64,000 bases of DNA from Odontocerum albicorne (GCA_949825065.1 OX463847.1:38621042-38685041), one strand, 5' to 3'; positions 44,260 through 55,919 are shown, numbered from the stretch's first letter. Translations and numbers: made by a program. Notes: generated by a model from the letters alone, not told the origin.

Positions 44260-44800
44260 TAAAATAAATAAAAAAAAAGCTCAGAATTATAAAGCCAAGA
44301 AACTGCGAATTAATTTCAGTCACGCGTCGAACCCCTGTCTAGTTGATTGAAGGTCACAAATAAGAAATAAAAACAAGTATAAAATTTAGAAAAGTTTAAG
44401 TGACTTACAATGCAAGTCATTAAAAATACATACACATATAGAGAGAGAAAAGGAAAAAAGAAACAAATATATAAAGTAATACTTAACGTAGTTCAGGCAA
44501 GGGGAAGAGAGAAAATAGAAAACAAGTACACATTCCTACAGCCACAATGTAATCATTAAGAGAATACCAACATTTAGTGTTGATTGCCTCAAGTTATAAA
44601 ATGAAAGGTGTTAATCAAAGAAAAAACAAATAGCAATAGATTTACAAAAAAGAAAACAGCAGCAATATAGGCAAGTCAAAATAATAGGAGGAAAAAAAAA
44701 CAGTTTAAAAGCAATATACAGCGGCAGGAACATATCTCAATAGTACAGTGAGTAAACAGAAAACAAATAAAAAACAATGAAGTCTGAGTCACTGACATTT
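44260..44800. other. A-rich noncoding stretch
   Basis: Adenine-rich sequence without ORFs between the CR1 ORF2 start and the possible LTR. It may be LINE 5' sequence or internal sequence of a retroelement. Confidence 0.35.
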
Positions 44801-45108
44801 GTTCTCGCCACCAAAAATGTAAGGTATGTACCGAGCGCGAGTTTTGCCACAACGGAGTTGCACAGAGTAGCTGTCAAAATTTATTGTCGAATGTAGTACA
44901 AGCAGCATATATCACCAGACGCTTCAATCGACTCAAGGACCCAGTTTACAGACCAAACAAAATATTCGGGCTAAGTATGCCTAGTCGAAGTCTCGATCAG
45001 GCAACATTGGCTTGACTGCCGATCAGCGCGATTCGCACATTCTCTATGACATTTACTCCGCTGAAATATTGCTCTCCATAACGCGGCAACACCCTCGCAA
45101 TCACAACA
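44801..45108 (-). repeat. Possible LTR with adjacent primer-binding site
   Basis: The minus strand reads ...CATACCTTACA, then TTTT, then TGGTGGCGAGAAC (44801-44813). This looks like an LTR end (TG..CA, 44818-45108) followed by a 13-nt sequence starting TGG, as in a primer-binding site. The tRNA is not identified and no partner LTR is present. Confidence 0.3.
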
Positions 45109-45272
45109 GAGAATTTGACAGTTTGACACAGTTACAAAGATTTAAAATAAGAAAAGAAAAAATAATACACAAAAGCACGTGTCACTTGGAACTCGCGGAT
45201 TTTCCCCTCTTAGAGCTCTGCCTTGTTGATCTTGCCCGGGTCTCGCTATCCAAGGAGACTTAGTTTGTTCCC

Positions 45273-45894
45273 TTAATGTTTCGCAGCTTGCATGCTTGTG
45301 AGACGAAAGGTTTGGTCACGGTGGCGAACTACAATCCTTCCATCTCTGGTCCAGCAGCTTCGTGGAGGAAACAATTTGCGAGATTCCCTAAAGACCGTAT
45401 AGCGACTCGGGGTCAAGGACTCGGTTATTAATATATCTTTCCCCTTGAGGTTTTTCTTCTTGTTAAACACCTCTTGGCGTCTTAGTGGATTGTAAAAATT
45501 AACAACAATGGGCCGCTTACCCCTTGCTCCCCGTCCCAAGCGAAAACAGCTGGCGATCTCACCCGAACTGAGCTCCACACCCAGGTCAGCCCGAGCGCAC
45601 GCTATGATCGCTTCCTTAGGCGAGTCAACCTCACTCTCTCGGATCCCGTGGAACAATAGAGTATTCCTTCGTGCCACCACCTCGAGACTGTCAATCCGGG
45701 AGGGGAAATCCTGCTGAACCTTGAGCACCTTCATGAGGGTCATGATTTGCTCCTTAAATCTTACGAAAAAGTGAGGTTAGGTCTGGAGAACGGGCACCAT
45801 CTCCTGTTTGACGGAGCCTCTCCTCGAATAACGCCATCTCAGTTCTAAAAAACTCCATGAGCTCCTCCGTATTGCCACCTTCCATATTTACCAT
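45273..45894 (-). pseudogene. CR1-like LINE ORF1
   Basis: From Met 45894 (MVNMEGGNTEELMEFFRTEM) a coiled-coil-like N-terminus. A frameshift near 45745 follows, then RRNTLLFHGIRESEVD, IASCFRLGRGARGKRPIVVN, FNKKKNLKGKDILITESLT and CWTRDGRIVVRHRDQ. This is an L1/CR1 ORF1-type RRM plus C-terminal domain, which binds LINE RNA. It probably belonged to the same element as the endonuclease at 43440-44250, with about 1 kb of other DNA between. Confidence 0.7.
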
Positions 45895-45918
45895 CAATAG
45901 TTACTAATAAAAATATAT

Positions 45919-46385
45919 TTAAACTCGCGTGACAGTTATCCCGTCTTCACTATGCGACCATAGACAATAAAAAGAAGTTATCTTTTTATCTTTATAAAAA
46001 ACCCTCGGAAACACTAACAAAGGAGGTATTCTGTCACCTGATGCATTTATTCCATTTATCATAATAATGTTTTCTCCTCGCTCGCCAGACGTCATCTTCC
46101 CCAATGTCGAATAGATTTTGGTGCTAGCACTTTATGTGGTTTGTGTTCTGTTGAAATCCCCGTTTCATCTACATTGTAGATATCTTGAGGACGAAAATTG
46201 TAACGGCGCATTGTTTTCAAATTCTCATAAAATGCACTTATATTCGATTGATTGAAACTGATGGCTCGACCTAGACTAGTCGCTTCAGGTTTACGTAAGC
46301 TGAGATCAGGAAATATTTTCCTGTAACAACTTAACCAATCTGTCCCGGCCATTTTGTCCTTTATCCATGTGTGAGGTATAGTATA
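45919..46385 (-). pseudogene. pogo/jerky-like transposase fragment
   Basis: Reads WIKDKMAGTDWLSCYRKIFP (second CENP-B HTH end), LSLRKPEATSLGRAISFNQSN, IYNVDETGISTEHKPHKVLA with the first catalytic Asp, a frameshift near 46100, then MTSGERGENIIMINGINASG and IPPLLVFPRV. The later DDE residues are absent. It is a different lineage from the Tigger at 14714. Confidence 0.8.
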
Positions 46386-47318
46386 TTATTTTGAGCATCT
46401 GGTAAATCTTTTTTCAGTCCAGTTAGAAAAGCGTATGCCAGAACTCATCTGTTGTGAGGCCATAATGCAAAAATGCAGTTTTTTTTCGATCGGGTTTTCT
46501 TTTCTATTTGCTCGTAGTGTTCCTGTGACATATGTGTTTTGGTTTTTTGTAAGAGGAACGCTATTATAGAAATTATCCATGTAAACTGAATATCCGGCTC
46601 CCGTCTTCCCCTCTAGCAATTTCTGAACGACTTTATTAGTGTGACCTTTGCCACCTAACTCTTCATCTGATGATCCACCATATACAATTATTTTTACGGC
46701 CAATCCACTTGATTCCCCTAACATGTAAAGTTTTATACCATACTTGGCCTTTTATATATTGGCGAAAAATCAATCGGCCTCTCCAAAGAACCAATGATTC
46801 ATCTATCGATAGTTGTCTGTGTGGATCATAAATTACTTCCATCCTTCCATTGAAAAAATCAATCAATGCCCTGACTTTTGCCAAGCTCGACAGATCTTCA
46901 TTATTGTTAAAATGAAGTGCCCGTAAGATGAGTAAAAATCTATCTCTTGACATGAATTGTGAAAATGCCGGTAAATTGAATAAATAGGTAGTCCGTATTC
47001 TAGTAGTCACTCAACCGGTTCAAACGTATTGTTCCGGTGTGTAGTAGTAAGCCCAGCCACACCCTCATTTCGTCTTTAGTGACATTTTTCCATTGCGTGA
47101 TTCTGCTTGTATCACCTTCTGATTTCGACAATACTTCAACAGCATACAAATTAGTTTGGGTTGTCACAAGATTGTACAAATCTTCATTGAAAATCAAATC
47201 AAAATAATCTATTGGTTCTTTACTTGACATCTCAATTTTCAACCCGGGTATTTTTGAAAATGATATAGAGGCTGGTTGTTTTTTTATATTCGACCATTGC
47301 GTAGAGCTACATCTGGTG
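46386..47318 (-). pseudogene. piggyBac 4 transposase, middle part
   Basis: Continues the N-terminal exon-like piece at 50397-50568 across the hAT insertion. It reads PIDYFDLIFNEDLYNLV, DEMRVWLGLLLHTGT, MSRDRFLLILRALHF, LSIDESLVLWRGRLIFRQYI (Asp 1) and YSVYMDNFYNSVPLT (Asp 2). A stop lies near 47281, frameshifts near 47000 and 46745, and the C-terminal third with Asp 3 is missing, cut at the pogo fragment. It is inactive. Confidence 0.88.
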
Positions 47319-47493
47319 TTCTAGATCATGGGTCGGCAACCTTTTGTTGTAAAAGGGCCAAATATTTTTCATGGGGATCAGTGCGGGCCGCACTTGCAGT
47401 AGGTATACATACAATATTTATGTACAAATATTTTAGTTTTAAAAATAAAACGCTAAGTGTATATTTTAACGACATTTATTGTATTTAATAAAA

Positions 47494-49305
47494 TCAATGA
47501 GATTTTTGTGATTGCATTTGACTTGCAAGTTTTTTAATATCAGCTTGCATTTTTGAAGTAGAGACGCGTAGTATTGCGTCTAAATGTGAATTCGATAACC
47601 GAGAACAGTGTTTATTTTTTCGATAATTCAGAATTGAAAAAGTTTGTTCACAAATATATGTACTACCAAACATAGTAATTATTTGCTGAGCAAACCTTTT
47701 TAAATCCTTGTAGTTTTCAGAAGGCAAACTCCCATAGAAATCCACCAAATTAGTTTTTTCCTTAAAAGCCATTTTAAGTGTGTTATTACTTTGCAAATCT
47801 ATCACGTTGATTTGCAAATCGCTTGGTACATTACCGATATCTACTGCAAAGGGGTTTTCGAAAATCTCCATCTTACGTGAGATCTTTTTGAAATCAGCAA
47901 ACCGGTTTTCAAACTCAGTTTGTAGTTGCATTAATGCACTTTTCATTTTAGTATTTTGCCAAACAAAATTTATTCCAGCTTCTTCTACTGCTTTCTTGCA
48001 ATTTGGAAAATGATCGAGTTTCCTTTCATCGATATGCTCGATAAATAATGTTAGTTTCATTTCAAATGATTTAACATCTGAATACATATTGCATATCAAT
48101 TTATTTTTCCCCTGTAAACGTGTATTGAGTATATTCAGTTCGGCAGTCAAATCAGTTAAAAACCCAAGATCTACAACCCACTGGTGGTTGGAAAGTTCAT
48201 GTATTGCCTTTCCTTTCATCTCCATAAAGTTACAAATTTCTTTCCTCAAATAAAAAAATCGTTGAAGTACTGCTCCTCGGCTTAGCCATCTTACTTCACA
48301 GTAATACATCACGTCACCATATTCAGCTTCTACATCTTCCAAAAACTTTTGGAACTGGCGGTGAGTAAGCCCATTTTTTCTTATAAAATTAATAGCAGAT
48401 ACAACGGTATCCATTATTTCTTTCCACGATAAAACTTTGCAACACAATGCTTCTTGATGGACAATACAGTGAAATGTAAATGGAACTTCCGATCCAAACT
48501 CTTGCAGTTTGCTGTTGACTCTTCCGACAACACCTTTATTATGACCGCTCATATTTTTTCCGCCGTCCGTGGTGATGCTAGTTAATTTATCCCAGCTCAA
48601 GCCACACGAAATCAGAGCTTGGTCCAAGTGGTGAAATAAATCCTCTCCCTTTGTAGTTCCTTCGAGACTGCACATTTTTAATAACTCCTCATAAACAGAA
48701 AAGTTTTCGTCAATTCCTCGTACAAATATAAGGAATTGTGCCGTATCCGACACGTCCGTACTTTCGTCCATCGCAAGAGAGAAGTAAGTAAAATACTGCG
48801 CTTTATCCTTAAGTTGTTCACGCAAGTTAGCACCCAAGTCTTCAGTGCGTCTGGTGCAAGTTCTAGCAGAGAGACTAACGTTTTCAAACATTTTTTTCTG
48901 TTCCGGGCATACTTCCTCCGCGATAGCTAAGACACAATCTTTTACAAGTTCACTGTCAGTAAATGGGCGACAATGCTTTGCAATTATCTCTGCTACTTTG
49001 TAGCTGGCACGAACAGCTGATTCGCTTTTGTCTGTTACAACTTTAAAGGTATTCTGCTGATTTTTGAGTGACGATTTCAAGTTAATGATTTTGTTTTTTC
49101 GAGATTCCCCTTCAAGACACTGAAATTTAGTTTTGTGCTCAATATCATAATGTCGCTTCAGGTTATATTCCTTTACTACGGAAATACTCTTTTGACAGAT
49201 AATACATAGTGGTTTTTCTTTAAATTCGATAAAAAAATATAAATTTGTCCATGCTTCATTAAAAATCCGTCTTTCATCAACGATCTTCCTTTTTTTAGAA
49301 GCCAT
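47494..49305 (-). CDS. hAT transposase, intact 603 aa
   Basis: One uninterrupted frame. I chose the Met at 49305 (MASKKRKIVDERR), although 23 further codons upstream are open. The N-terminal BED zinc finger is CIICQKSISVVKEYNLKRHYDIEHK (residues about 37-61). YFSLAMDESTDVSDTAQF holds the first catalytic Asp, SITTDGGKNMSG the second region, then FHCIVHQEALCCK and VRWLSRGAVLQRF. The C-terminal dimerisation block is MFGSTYICEQTFSILNYRKNKHCSRLSNSHL. It resembles GTF2IRD2/ZBED-like hAT proteins. With perfect TIRs it is a candidate active element. Confidence 0.93.
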   Translation of the reverse strand: MASKKRKIVDERRIFNEAWTNLYFFIEFKEKPLCIICQKSISVVKEYNLKRHYDIEHKTKFQCLEGESRKNKIINLKSSLKNQQNTFKVVTDKSESAVRASYKVAEIIAKHCRPFTDSELVKDCVLAIAEEVCPEQKKMFENVSLSARTCTRRTEDLGANLREQLKDKAQYFTYFSLAMDESTDVSDTAQFLIFVRGIDENFSVYEELLKMCSLEGTTKGEDLFHHLDQALISCGLSWDKLTSITTDGGKNMSGHNKGVVGRVNSKLQEFGSEVPFTFHCIVHQEALCCKVLSWKEIMDTVVSAINFIRKNGLTHRQFQKFLEDVEAEYGDVMYYCEVRWLSRGAVLQRFFYLRKEICNFMEMKGKAIHELSNHQWVVDLGFLTDLTAELNILNTRLQGKNKLICNMYSDVKSFEMKLTLFIEHIDERKLDHFPNCKKAVEEAGINFVWQNTKMKSALMQLQTEFENRFADFKKISRKMEIFENPFAVDIGNVPSDLQINVIDLQSNNTLKMAFKEKTNLVDFYGSLPSENYKDLKRFAQQIITMFGSTYICEQTFSILNYRKNKHCSRLSNSHLDAILRVSTSKMQADIKKLASQMQSQKSH

Positions 49306-49499
49306 CTTGGGTGTATAAATCTGTAACAATACAGAAACATAAAAATATGTATTTATTTTTACGGAAAGAGTCATAGTTTTGTCCTATATAAAATCCTTAA
49401 ATAAATACTCCCCCAGTGAGCAATATTTTTATTCGAAAAACAAAATCGTAAAATTTATGTCAAGTATACCTAAAGTACACCTTTATTGACGAGTAAACA

Positions 49500-49661
49500 A
49501 ATACTATCGTTGTGAAAATTTTAAAAGCAATAATTATTAGCCTGAAAAACTCCATACGCATTGAAAATATCTGCCGAGAAAGAATAAATAACGGCGACGG
49601 GACTCGAACCCGCAGCCTTCTGATTGCCGGTCAGATGCTCTCGCCATTGAGCAACGTCGGC
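49500..49661 (-). mobile_element. tRNA-derived SINE (with tRNA-like head)
   Basis: The minus strand from 49661 reads a 72-nt tRNA-like head: D-arm GCTC/GAGC, anticodon arm TCTGA/TCAGA with loop CCGGCAA, and T-arm with TTCGAGT. Loop position 33 is C instead of the invariant U, and the acceptor stem has two mismatches, so it is a SINE head rather than a tRNA gene. A tail shared with the copy at 49808 follows (TTATTTATTCTTTCTCGG..., TGGAGTTTTTCAGGCT). It lies upstream of the hAT transposase start. Confidence 0.8.
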
Positions 49662-49807
49662 TTATTCCCATTCCGCCAAATAACTAAATATGTAACATAC
49701 AAGTATTTATTCATTCAACAGTCATTGCTTTTTTTTTTCAACAATTATTTCTTATTAATTTTTTCACCTGAACCTACCAATTTTATTTTTTTGTAGAAAA
49801 GGCAATT

Positions 49808-49890
49808 GTAACTTCGAGTCCCGTTGGCGGTATTTATTTTTTCTCGGAAGCTATTTTTAATGTAAATGGAGTTTTTCAGGCTTATACAAA
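49808..49890 (+). mobile_element. Second, head-truncated SINE copy in opposite orientation
   Basis: TTCGAGTCCCGT (T-arm) is followed by TATTTATTTTTTCTCGG and TGGAGTTTTTCAGGCT. It aligns with the reverse complement of 49537-49612 over about 73 bp. The pair forms an inverted repeat with about 200 bp between. Confidence 0.8.
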
Positions 49891-50396
49891 TATTACATTC
49901 ATAGTGCACCTCGTCTTAAAAAGTTTATCATTGTAATTTTTTTTTAAACTGTCGTAAACTCATGGATACTTTAATATTGCATTGTTATATTCATTACTTG
50001 TAATCTTAGGAATAATATTATTATCATGCAGTAGGTAGGTACTTACCAAAAACACTAAGAGAATTCACAAAACAGATTTTATAAAAAAATAAAACTTGCA
50101 GCGAATGTAAACGCCGCGTGGGTGGGTAGTTAGCGCAGCGCGAGCGAACGAGTAGTGTTACTGGCGGTCGACAGCGGAATGATGCGAGGTGCGTGTGGCG
50201 TTCTTGCCTTCCTTCTCTTTCCCCCCGCTCCCCCTTCGCTCCAACTTCACTATCTCTTCGCTCCCTTTCTCGCTTCCTTTCACTCGATTGTGTATAATAT
50301 CGTCCGTCATGTGCGTTGCGGCGAGAATCTCGCGGGCCGCACCAAGATGTCTCGCGGGCCGCATGCGGCCCGCGGGCCGCAGGTTGCCGACCCATG

Positions 50397-50568
50397 TTCT
50401 AGATGTTTGTGAAACAGTTTGAATTTGAATATTGTCATCATTTTCAATATCTGACTCAAATTCAGAATCGTCCTTGATGATGGTGAATTCCTCATCACTA
50501 ACGTCACTAAATGAATCATCCATATCATCCTCAATCTTTTGTCTTTTAGAGCTCGATGGGCGATCCAT
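50397..50568 (-). pseudogene. piggyBac 4 transposase, N-terminal part
   Basis: Start Met at 50568: MDRPSSSKRQKIEDDMDDSF, then an acidic stretch typical of piggyBac N-termini. It is cut by the hAT at 50404/50397, and the frame resumes at 47318. The upstream noncoding leader is separated from the 5' terminus by gypsy 1. Confidence 0.88.
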
Positions 50569-50662
50569 TTTTCAAGGTAAACGTATTTTTTTTCGTAAAA
50601 TCAAAAAGGAAACTTATATGATACTAAATATCACTATGTATACACCAATTACTATAATATAT

Positions 50663-52250
50663 TTTCAAACTTTTAACCCTTTAATTAATTAATTCCGTTG
50701 GATTACTAAAAGCCTGGATGTTACAATGTATGACTCTTACTCCGGTAGCTCAGTATAGGTAAAACAAGGCTCAATAAGATCTCAAGGTGTCGTGGGAAGA
50801 GGTAGGCATTCGTCAGTGCTTGGGTAGGTATAAATACATAATGAAACACATATTTGCTGTTAATTGGCTATATATTTAATCCTGACGAGCTGATACTCCG
50901 TCAGGAAAATCAAATGGGCAGATTACTCTCTGCTACTCCGCTAGCCTTTCAGATGGACAGGCAGTCGAAGCAATTTATTATCAGGGGTAATCTCACAACA
51001 GTCCGTTGCGGAATTGTGCTAATTCTCAAAGATTAGATATCGCCAATCTCTAGAATACTCAAATATCACCATAAAATGACAAGCAAAAGAGGATAAATAA
51101 GGTTCATCTTACTCCAATACAAGACACAATGTATTATCCCAGATCCGCTTCAAGTGTATGACCAGGTCGACTCGTATATGGCCCTCTGACCTTATACTGT
51201 TACTACAGGCCCGTTGGTGTGAAGAAATTCCCTCAGTATGGTTGGTGACCGTCAATTCGTGCCGTAATACAGTCACACGACTCGGTCCGGTCTTGAAGAC
51301 TCCAGAATCTTGCACGCACTCGATATTGCTGGTAGAATCGGTTAACTTTGACCCGCGAATGAGTTGTACGCCTACCTCGAGATCGTCGTTTGGACAACAG
51401 TCCAGAATCTGCTCAAATCAAAAGACTGAGGTGAAACAAGATCCCCGTTTGTAGATTATCCAGAATTTACCGGACAAATTGTATCAAAATAAGAATGAAC
51501 AATCAAATGTGAGAAAAAGCTTGTTCAAGTTCGCGAACGGCGTTAAGACGAAATGATGATGGCTTGACAACTTCGTGGCGAGAATAGAGACTGGGAAGAT
51601 CGCCCCCTCTGAATTTAAAGGATCTCGCTAACCCCCGCCATATTGGAGCTCTATAGAAAGTTCCTCGTGACCGTTGAAATAACAATAATTCTTTTTCACC
51701 CGCCCGTCGTTGTTACTTCGGCAATGAATAGTTTATTTAAACTATAACAGCGTCATAAAGTCGACAATCTTTTGTATTGCATCCGGTAACCTTAAAGGCG
51801 ATACTTAGATTGCTTTAAGGGACAATAGAGCACCCTTCTTTTGAAATGTATCTCGAGTGAAGTTTTTTTTATTTCTTCCCAGGCGTTTGTTTCAATTTAT
51901 CTATGACTGCAATAAATTAAGCGCGACGTATTCCTTTAGAAAAACGGGAAGAGAAATTTTGGACCCTTTTGCTCTCTCTTTGATTCAATAGATCTATGAC
52001 TGCAGTAAATCAGATCGTAAGACGGAACACCAATTACCGATCCTCATAAAGTGTCGTGTATTTCTATAGAAATGGGAAGACAAAGCCAGCCACTCGAGGC
52101 AGTTAAGTTTGATACAATAGGAAGCAATCCTTCTCGAAAATGACGCAAGATCTCCTTTTGACTGCCCCGGTTCGATATTTTTAATGGTTATTTATAACTG
52201 TAATAAACTAATTGGTCGACCGTACCCAAGCAAGGCCCCAGGTCCTGACA
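50663..52250 (-). repeat. gypsy 1 3' LTR
   Basis: 1588 bp. It matches 59029-60616 with no net length change and two substitutions that I noticed (near 50869 and 51241). On the minus strand it starts TGTCAGGACC, directly after a short purine run (AAAATGGAG) that may be the polypurine tract. The other end reads GTTTGAAA rather than the usual CA. Confidence 0.92.
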
Positions 52251-54290
52251 CTCCATTTTACGTTACCGAGAAAAAAAAAATAATAAAAAAAATAATTCAA
52301 GTACTGATTACGGCCCTGTGTCAATTGGTCATACACTTGCTCGCCGAAACAAGGATTAGATACTATGCTAAAGGGCATGACGTTACTGGGTCATGCCGGA
52401 TACGCTCGTGGACGATTTAATTAGCCCCTGCATTTGCGAAAGAGTAGGAAACCACGAAAAACTAACTCTCAGGGCTTCCCTATCTAAGAACACCTGGAAA
52501 CAGTTAAACATTTTATAGAGCAAGGCACAATACAGGAGAACATCAATTATCGCCTTCCCCTCAACATGGTTACACATAATAAGTCTTATTATTATTTTTA
52601 CAAAAAAAAGAAACATACAACATTTAGGATAACAAAGACAACACAGTCACAAGAGTAATGTTCAAGAACAGATACTATCGCCTTCTCTTCAGCATGGTTA
52701 CACATAATAATTCTTATTATTTTACAATAGAAAAATGTACAAACATTTAAGATTACAAAGGCAACACACTCACAAGAGTAATGCCCAAAAACAGATCAAG
52801 ATACTTAATAGTAATTATGTTAGTTCACAACGGCTTCCCCAGAACCGGATCCGATAGTCTGCACTTTTAGGGGCACTGATTTAGTTTCTTAACCTAATCA
52901 CTTAAATTAAGGAAGCAAGGTGAGTTTCCTCCCGCTTGTCTGGTGATCTTTGATATTGCAAGATACAAGTCTGGCGATATATCAATAATGAGACTATATA
53001 AGACACATTTAACATACAATTTTTCATTACACGGCCCTGAGACACCACCCATAGGGTGCGACATCTGACTATAGGCCTCCTCCAGGTCTAAAAACCGACA
53101 AGAAACAGTTACACTTGGTTATACAATACAGCAAATATGTGTTTATAATATCATCACCTCGGGGATCGTCATCCCTTTAGTGCCAATTCTCGTGCTAGCC
53201 AGAGTCGTCAGTGCGACGCCCACACACATCACGGACGGTGCGAAAACTCGCATGATCCATAAAAATACCATGGTTATCCGGGCACCGATGGTGCCATGAG
53301 CGTCCACCTAGACCGGGAGCACATGCCAATTCGGGTTCATGACGCCCATGGTTGGAGTCACACTCAACAACCCCCACTGGATGTATATAGGCCATCCGTA
53401 AGCCCCCACTGGATGTATATAAGCCATCCGTAAGCCTTTCGCTGACTGGTTGGAGCCTACTCCACAACCGTTGTCACCAGTGCGACACCCGCGGACCCAA
53501 GTTGTACATGATGTCCACGCACAAAACTACGGTCGTCCTTGTACCAATGGTGTCTACGAGCGCCCACCTCTGTCGTCGGTGCGACGGCCGCAGAACCAAC
53601 GGGCAGAGCCAAGATGTGCATGACATAGTCATACCATACTATGCACCTCCGTGTACCGATGGCGTCACGGACGCCTGCCCACCTAGACCGGACTGACAAT
53701 AAAACCTTTGTCACCAGTGTGACGCCTGCAGGCCCAAAGGGCGGAGTCCATACACACTACTATGGATTTCCCCGTACCAATGGTCCACGAGCGCCCACCT
53801 CTGTCGTTGGTGCGACGGCCGCAGAACCACGGACGCCTGCCCACCTAGACCGGACTGACAATACACAATAAAAACATGGAAAAGGAAAAAATAAAAAATC
53901 ATTGGCCGAAGCCTCACAATTAAAGGATATCCCATCGAAAGCCCTCCCACCAAAGCACGCACCAAATCCTTTTCATTCATACTTCCCAGCAGCACTTCCC
54001 AAACCCCTGTAGCAACCCCACTCATTCTCTATCATGGAGCTGCCTTCCATTCAACCTATACGACCTAGCGCCAGGTGAGCGACCCTTGATAGAACAGGAT
54101 AAGGAATTGATAAGGATGTATCCAATGTGACATCATGAGGAAGTGAGCGCCGACGCTCTATTAAACGACGCGCATACAAACGCTATGCTATCAGCAAAAT
54201 CACCACTCATTGTCCAGCACATAGTCTATTGAGCGCCACCATATTTTTTTTCTTGGAACATGGAAACCTAATTTGGTAAAACTGAATTAC
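52251..54290. other. gypsy 1 3' noncoding region with degenerate tandem units
   Basis: No ORF. 53360-53435 holds a 36-bp tandem duplication (CCCCACTGGATGTATATA...). From about 53200 to 53870 imperfect units with GTCACCAGTG or GTCGTCGGTG, GCGACGGCCGCAGAACC and GCCCACCTAGACCGGACTGA recur. The corresponding part of gypsy 2 (61320-61480) has only one such unit, so the array expanded in gypsy 1. The block 54250-54480 is shared with gypsy 2 at 61640-61860. Confidence 0.7.
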
Positions 54291-55470
54291 CACAAGTGCC
54301 ACGGCAGCTCTCGCGTCAATTCACCGTAATGGAGCCTTTATTCCACCTTGGCGATGTCTTTGACGCGAAATTTACCTGCCACTTTCCCCTTCAGGTCAGA
54401 CAGTTCATATATTGTGTCGGAAATTTTCCTTGTGACCACACACTTGACAAATCGGGGCGCTAATTAGTTGCTGAAATATCGCCCAGCGTTTGATTGGCTA
54501 AAATACCCTCTCCATACCACCTGTCCAACTAGGTGGTTTATAACCTAGGTGTAAACTACACCAAGCAGCGCTTAGCTTCCAGCCTGCCACAACCTATCTG
54601 TACTTTTAACCTAAAGGTTGTTCCCTTTGCCTTATACCATTAGTTATCGCAAGAAGTGCGAACAAAACGTTCTTCTGGCACGGCCCCTCTATTCGGAGAA
54701 CGATCCATGAGGGGCAGGGTAGAGATTATGCCGATGAGAAGAAAGGTGAACTCATCTTGCTATTCTCACAGTATCATTGAGGCATGAACAATCCTTCCCT
54801 AGGTGTTCGCATCACTCACCTTGGTTTACTCTAAACCACTTGACGAACACGTAATTAATGAGGAATTAAACCTCTCCTATACTACTCTTCTGCGGATGGT
54901 AATTAACGTTGATAACCTTTATCCGTGATATCATATGATTCTAGGAATCCACTAAATTTCAGCAGAGGGGACAAGCCTCGTCACCCTCAGCTGTACTTAT
55001 CCGATGCGGATCACGGCGGGGATATTTATTCCTTATATACCTTTAACTAATAGTTTTCAATGGCGCCATCTCAAAGATGAAGTTTAAACAACTTGCCAAC
55101 TTTATACTACGGCCAGCATCGTGAAAACATGCTCCACTCCCGATGAAGGAGGTTAAACGAACATATGCTTCAATACTGCATGGTATACTCGCTCGCTTGT
55201 ATACAGACATGTGCCCTAAGGTCTCTGAATTCCTGCCCGAGCATATTAAAGTTGTCACAACGCGTTATATATGTAGACGTTCTAAAAATCAGGGTGTGTA
55301 ATACCCTTGCGAGAGGAAAAAATTCAAAGTTTTTCGCCCTTTGGTGACATACTTGTACTAATTAATCAGTGATCTAGGTTCTATTACATCTGCGGTATCA
55401 AGAAGCTTATGGCTGGCGAGCTTACTGCAAGGCTAGGCGTTGTTTCGAAAACTAAATTGAACTAACTACA
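54290..55470 (-). pseudogene. gypsy 1 integrase remnant, heavily degenerate
   Basis: Aligns by eye with the integrase end of gypsy 2 (61711-63000), for example around 54340-54460 and around YHPQ near 54880. Many stops, frameshifts and internal losses are present. No catalytic triad can be read. Confidence 0.7.
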
Positions 55471-55919
55471 ATATACGGGTAATACGAGTAAAATTCTAAC
55501 TTATTTACCATGCCGCTGGTTATGAAACTTCTACAGTATTACTCTCTACTAGGAACCCTCCTGAGTTCGTCGCGGTACGTAAGATGTCCTAGACATTTGT
55601 ACGCGTCATCGCAAAATTCGGATTTGTATAACCCTGTAGTACGGCTTCCTAATACACGCACAGGCATAAACAATTATAGCCGTACGTCTACAAGGCAACC
55701 TCAAAGGAACACAATACCAAATACAATACATAGGCACAAATACGATACAATACTAACAGAAATGAAATTATAAATATACTTAATGCAACAAAAGAAATAC
55801 GATTCAGGATAATAAGATATATGCATGGCAGATAATAAGATACGGAAAAACACACAAGAATTATAACTCTCAAGCCTTTACCTGAGATCAATAAAGTCAA
55901 TAATTAATTATCTCCAAGA
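55471..55919. other. gypsy 1, decayed pol interval
   Basis: Short traces of RT near 55550-55640 correspond to the gypsy 2 segment around 63550-63680, but they are too broken to translate. RNase H is not recognisable. Confidence 0.45.

Larger units (their letters stand above)
47327..50396 (-). mobile_element. hAT transposon (3070 bp), TSD TTCTAGAT
   Basis: TTCTAGAT at 47319-47326 and 50397-50404 is perfect. The ends CATGGGTCGGCAACCT and AGGTTGCCGACCCATG are 16-bp perfect inverted repeats with GGGCCGC-rich subterminal sequence. The piggyBac 4 frame closes across the site when the hAT is removed. It contains an open transposase gene and an inverted pair of SINEs. Confidence 0.95.

Noticed and set aside
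49590..49661. A true tRNA gene
   Set aside because: Position 33 is C rather than U, the acceptor stem has two mismatches, and a second truncated copy with the same tail is nearby. A SINE head explains it better.
50854..52420. Small ORFs repeated in both gypsy LTRs (for example 60-70 aa)
   Set aside because: Identical because the LTRs are identical. No domain, no codon signal and no start context.
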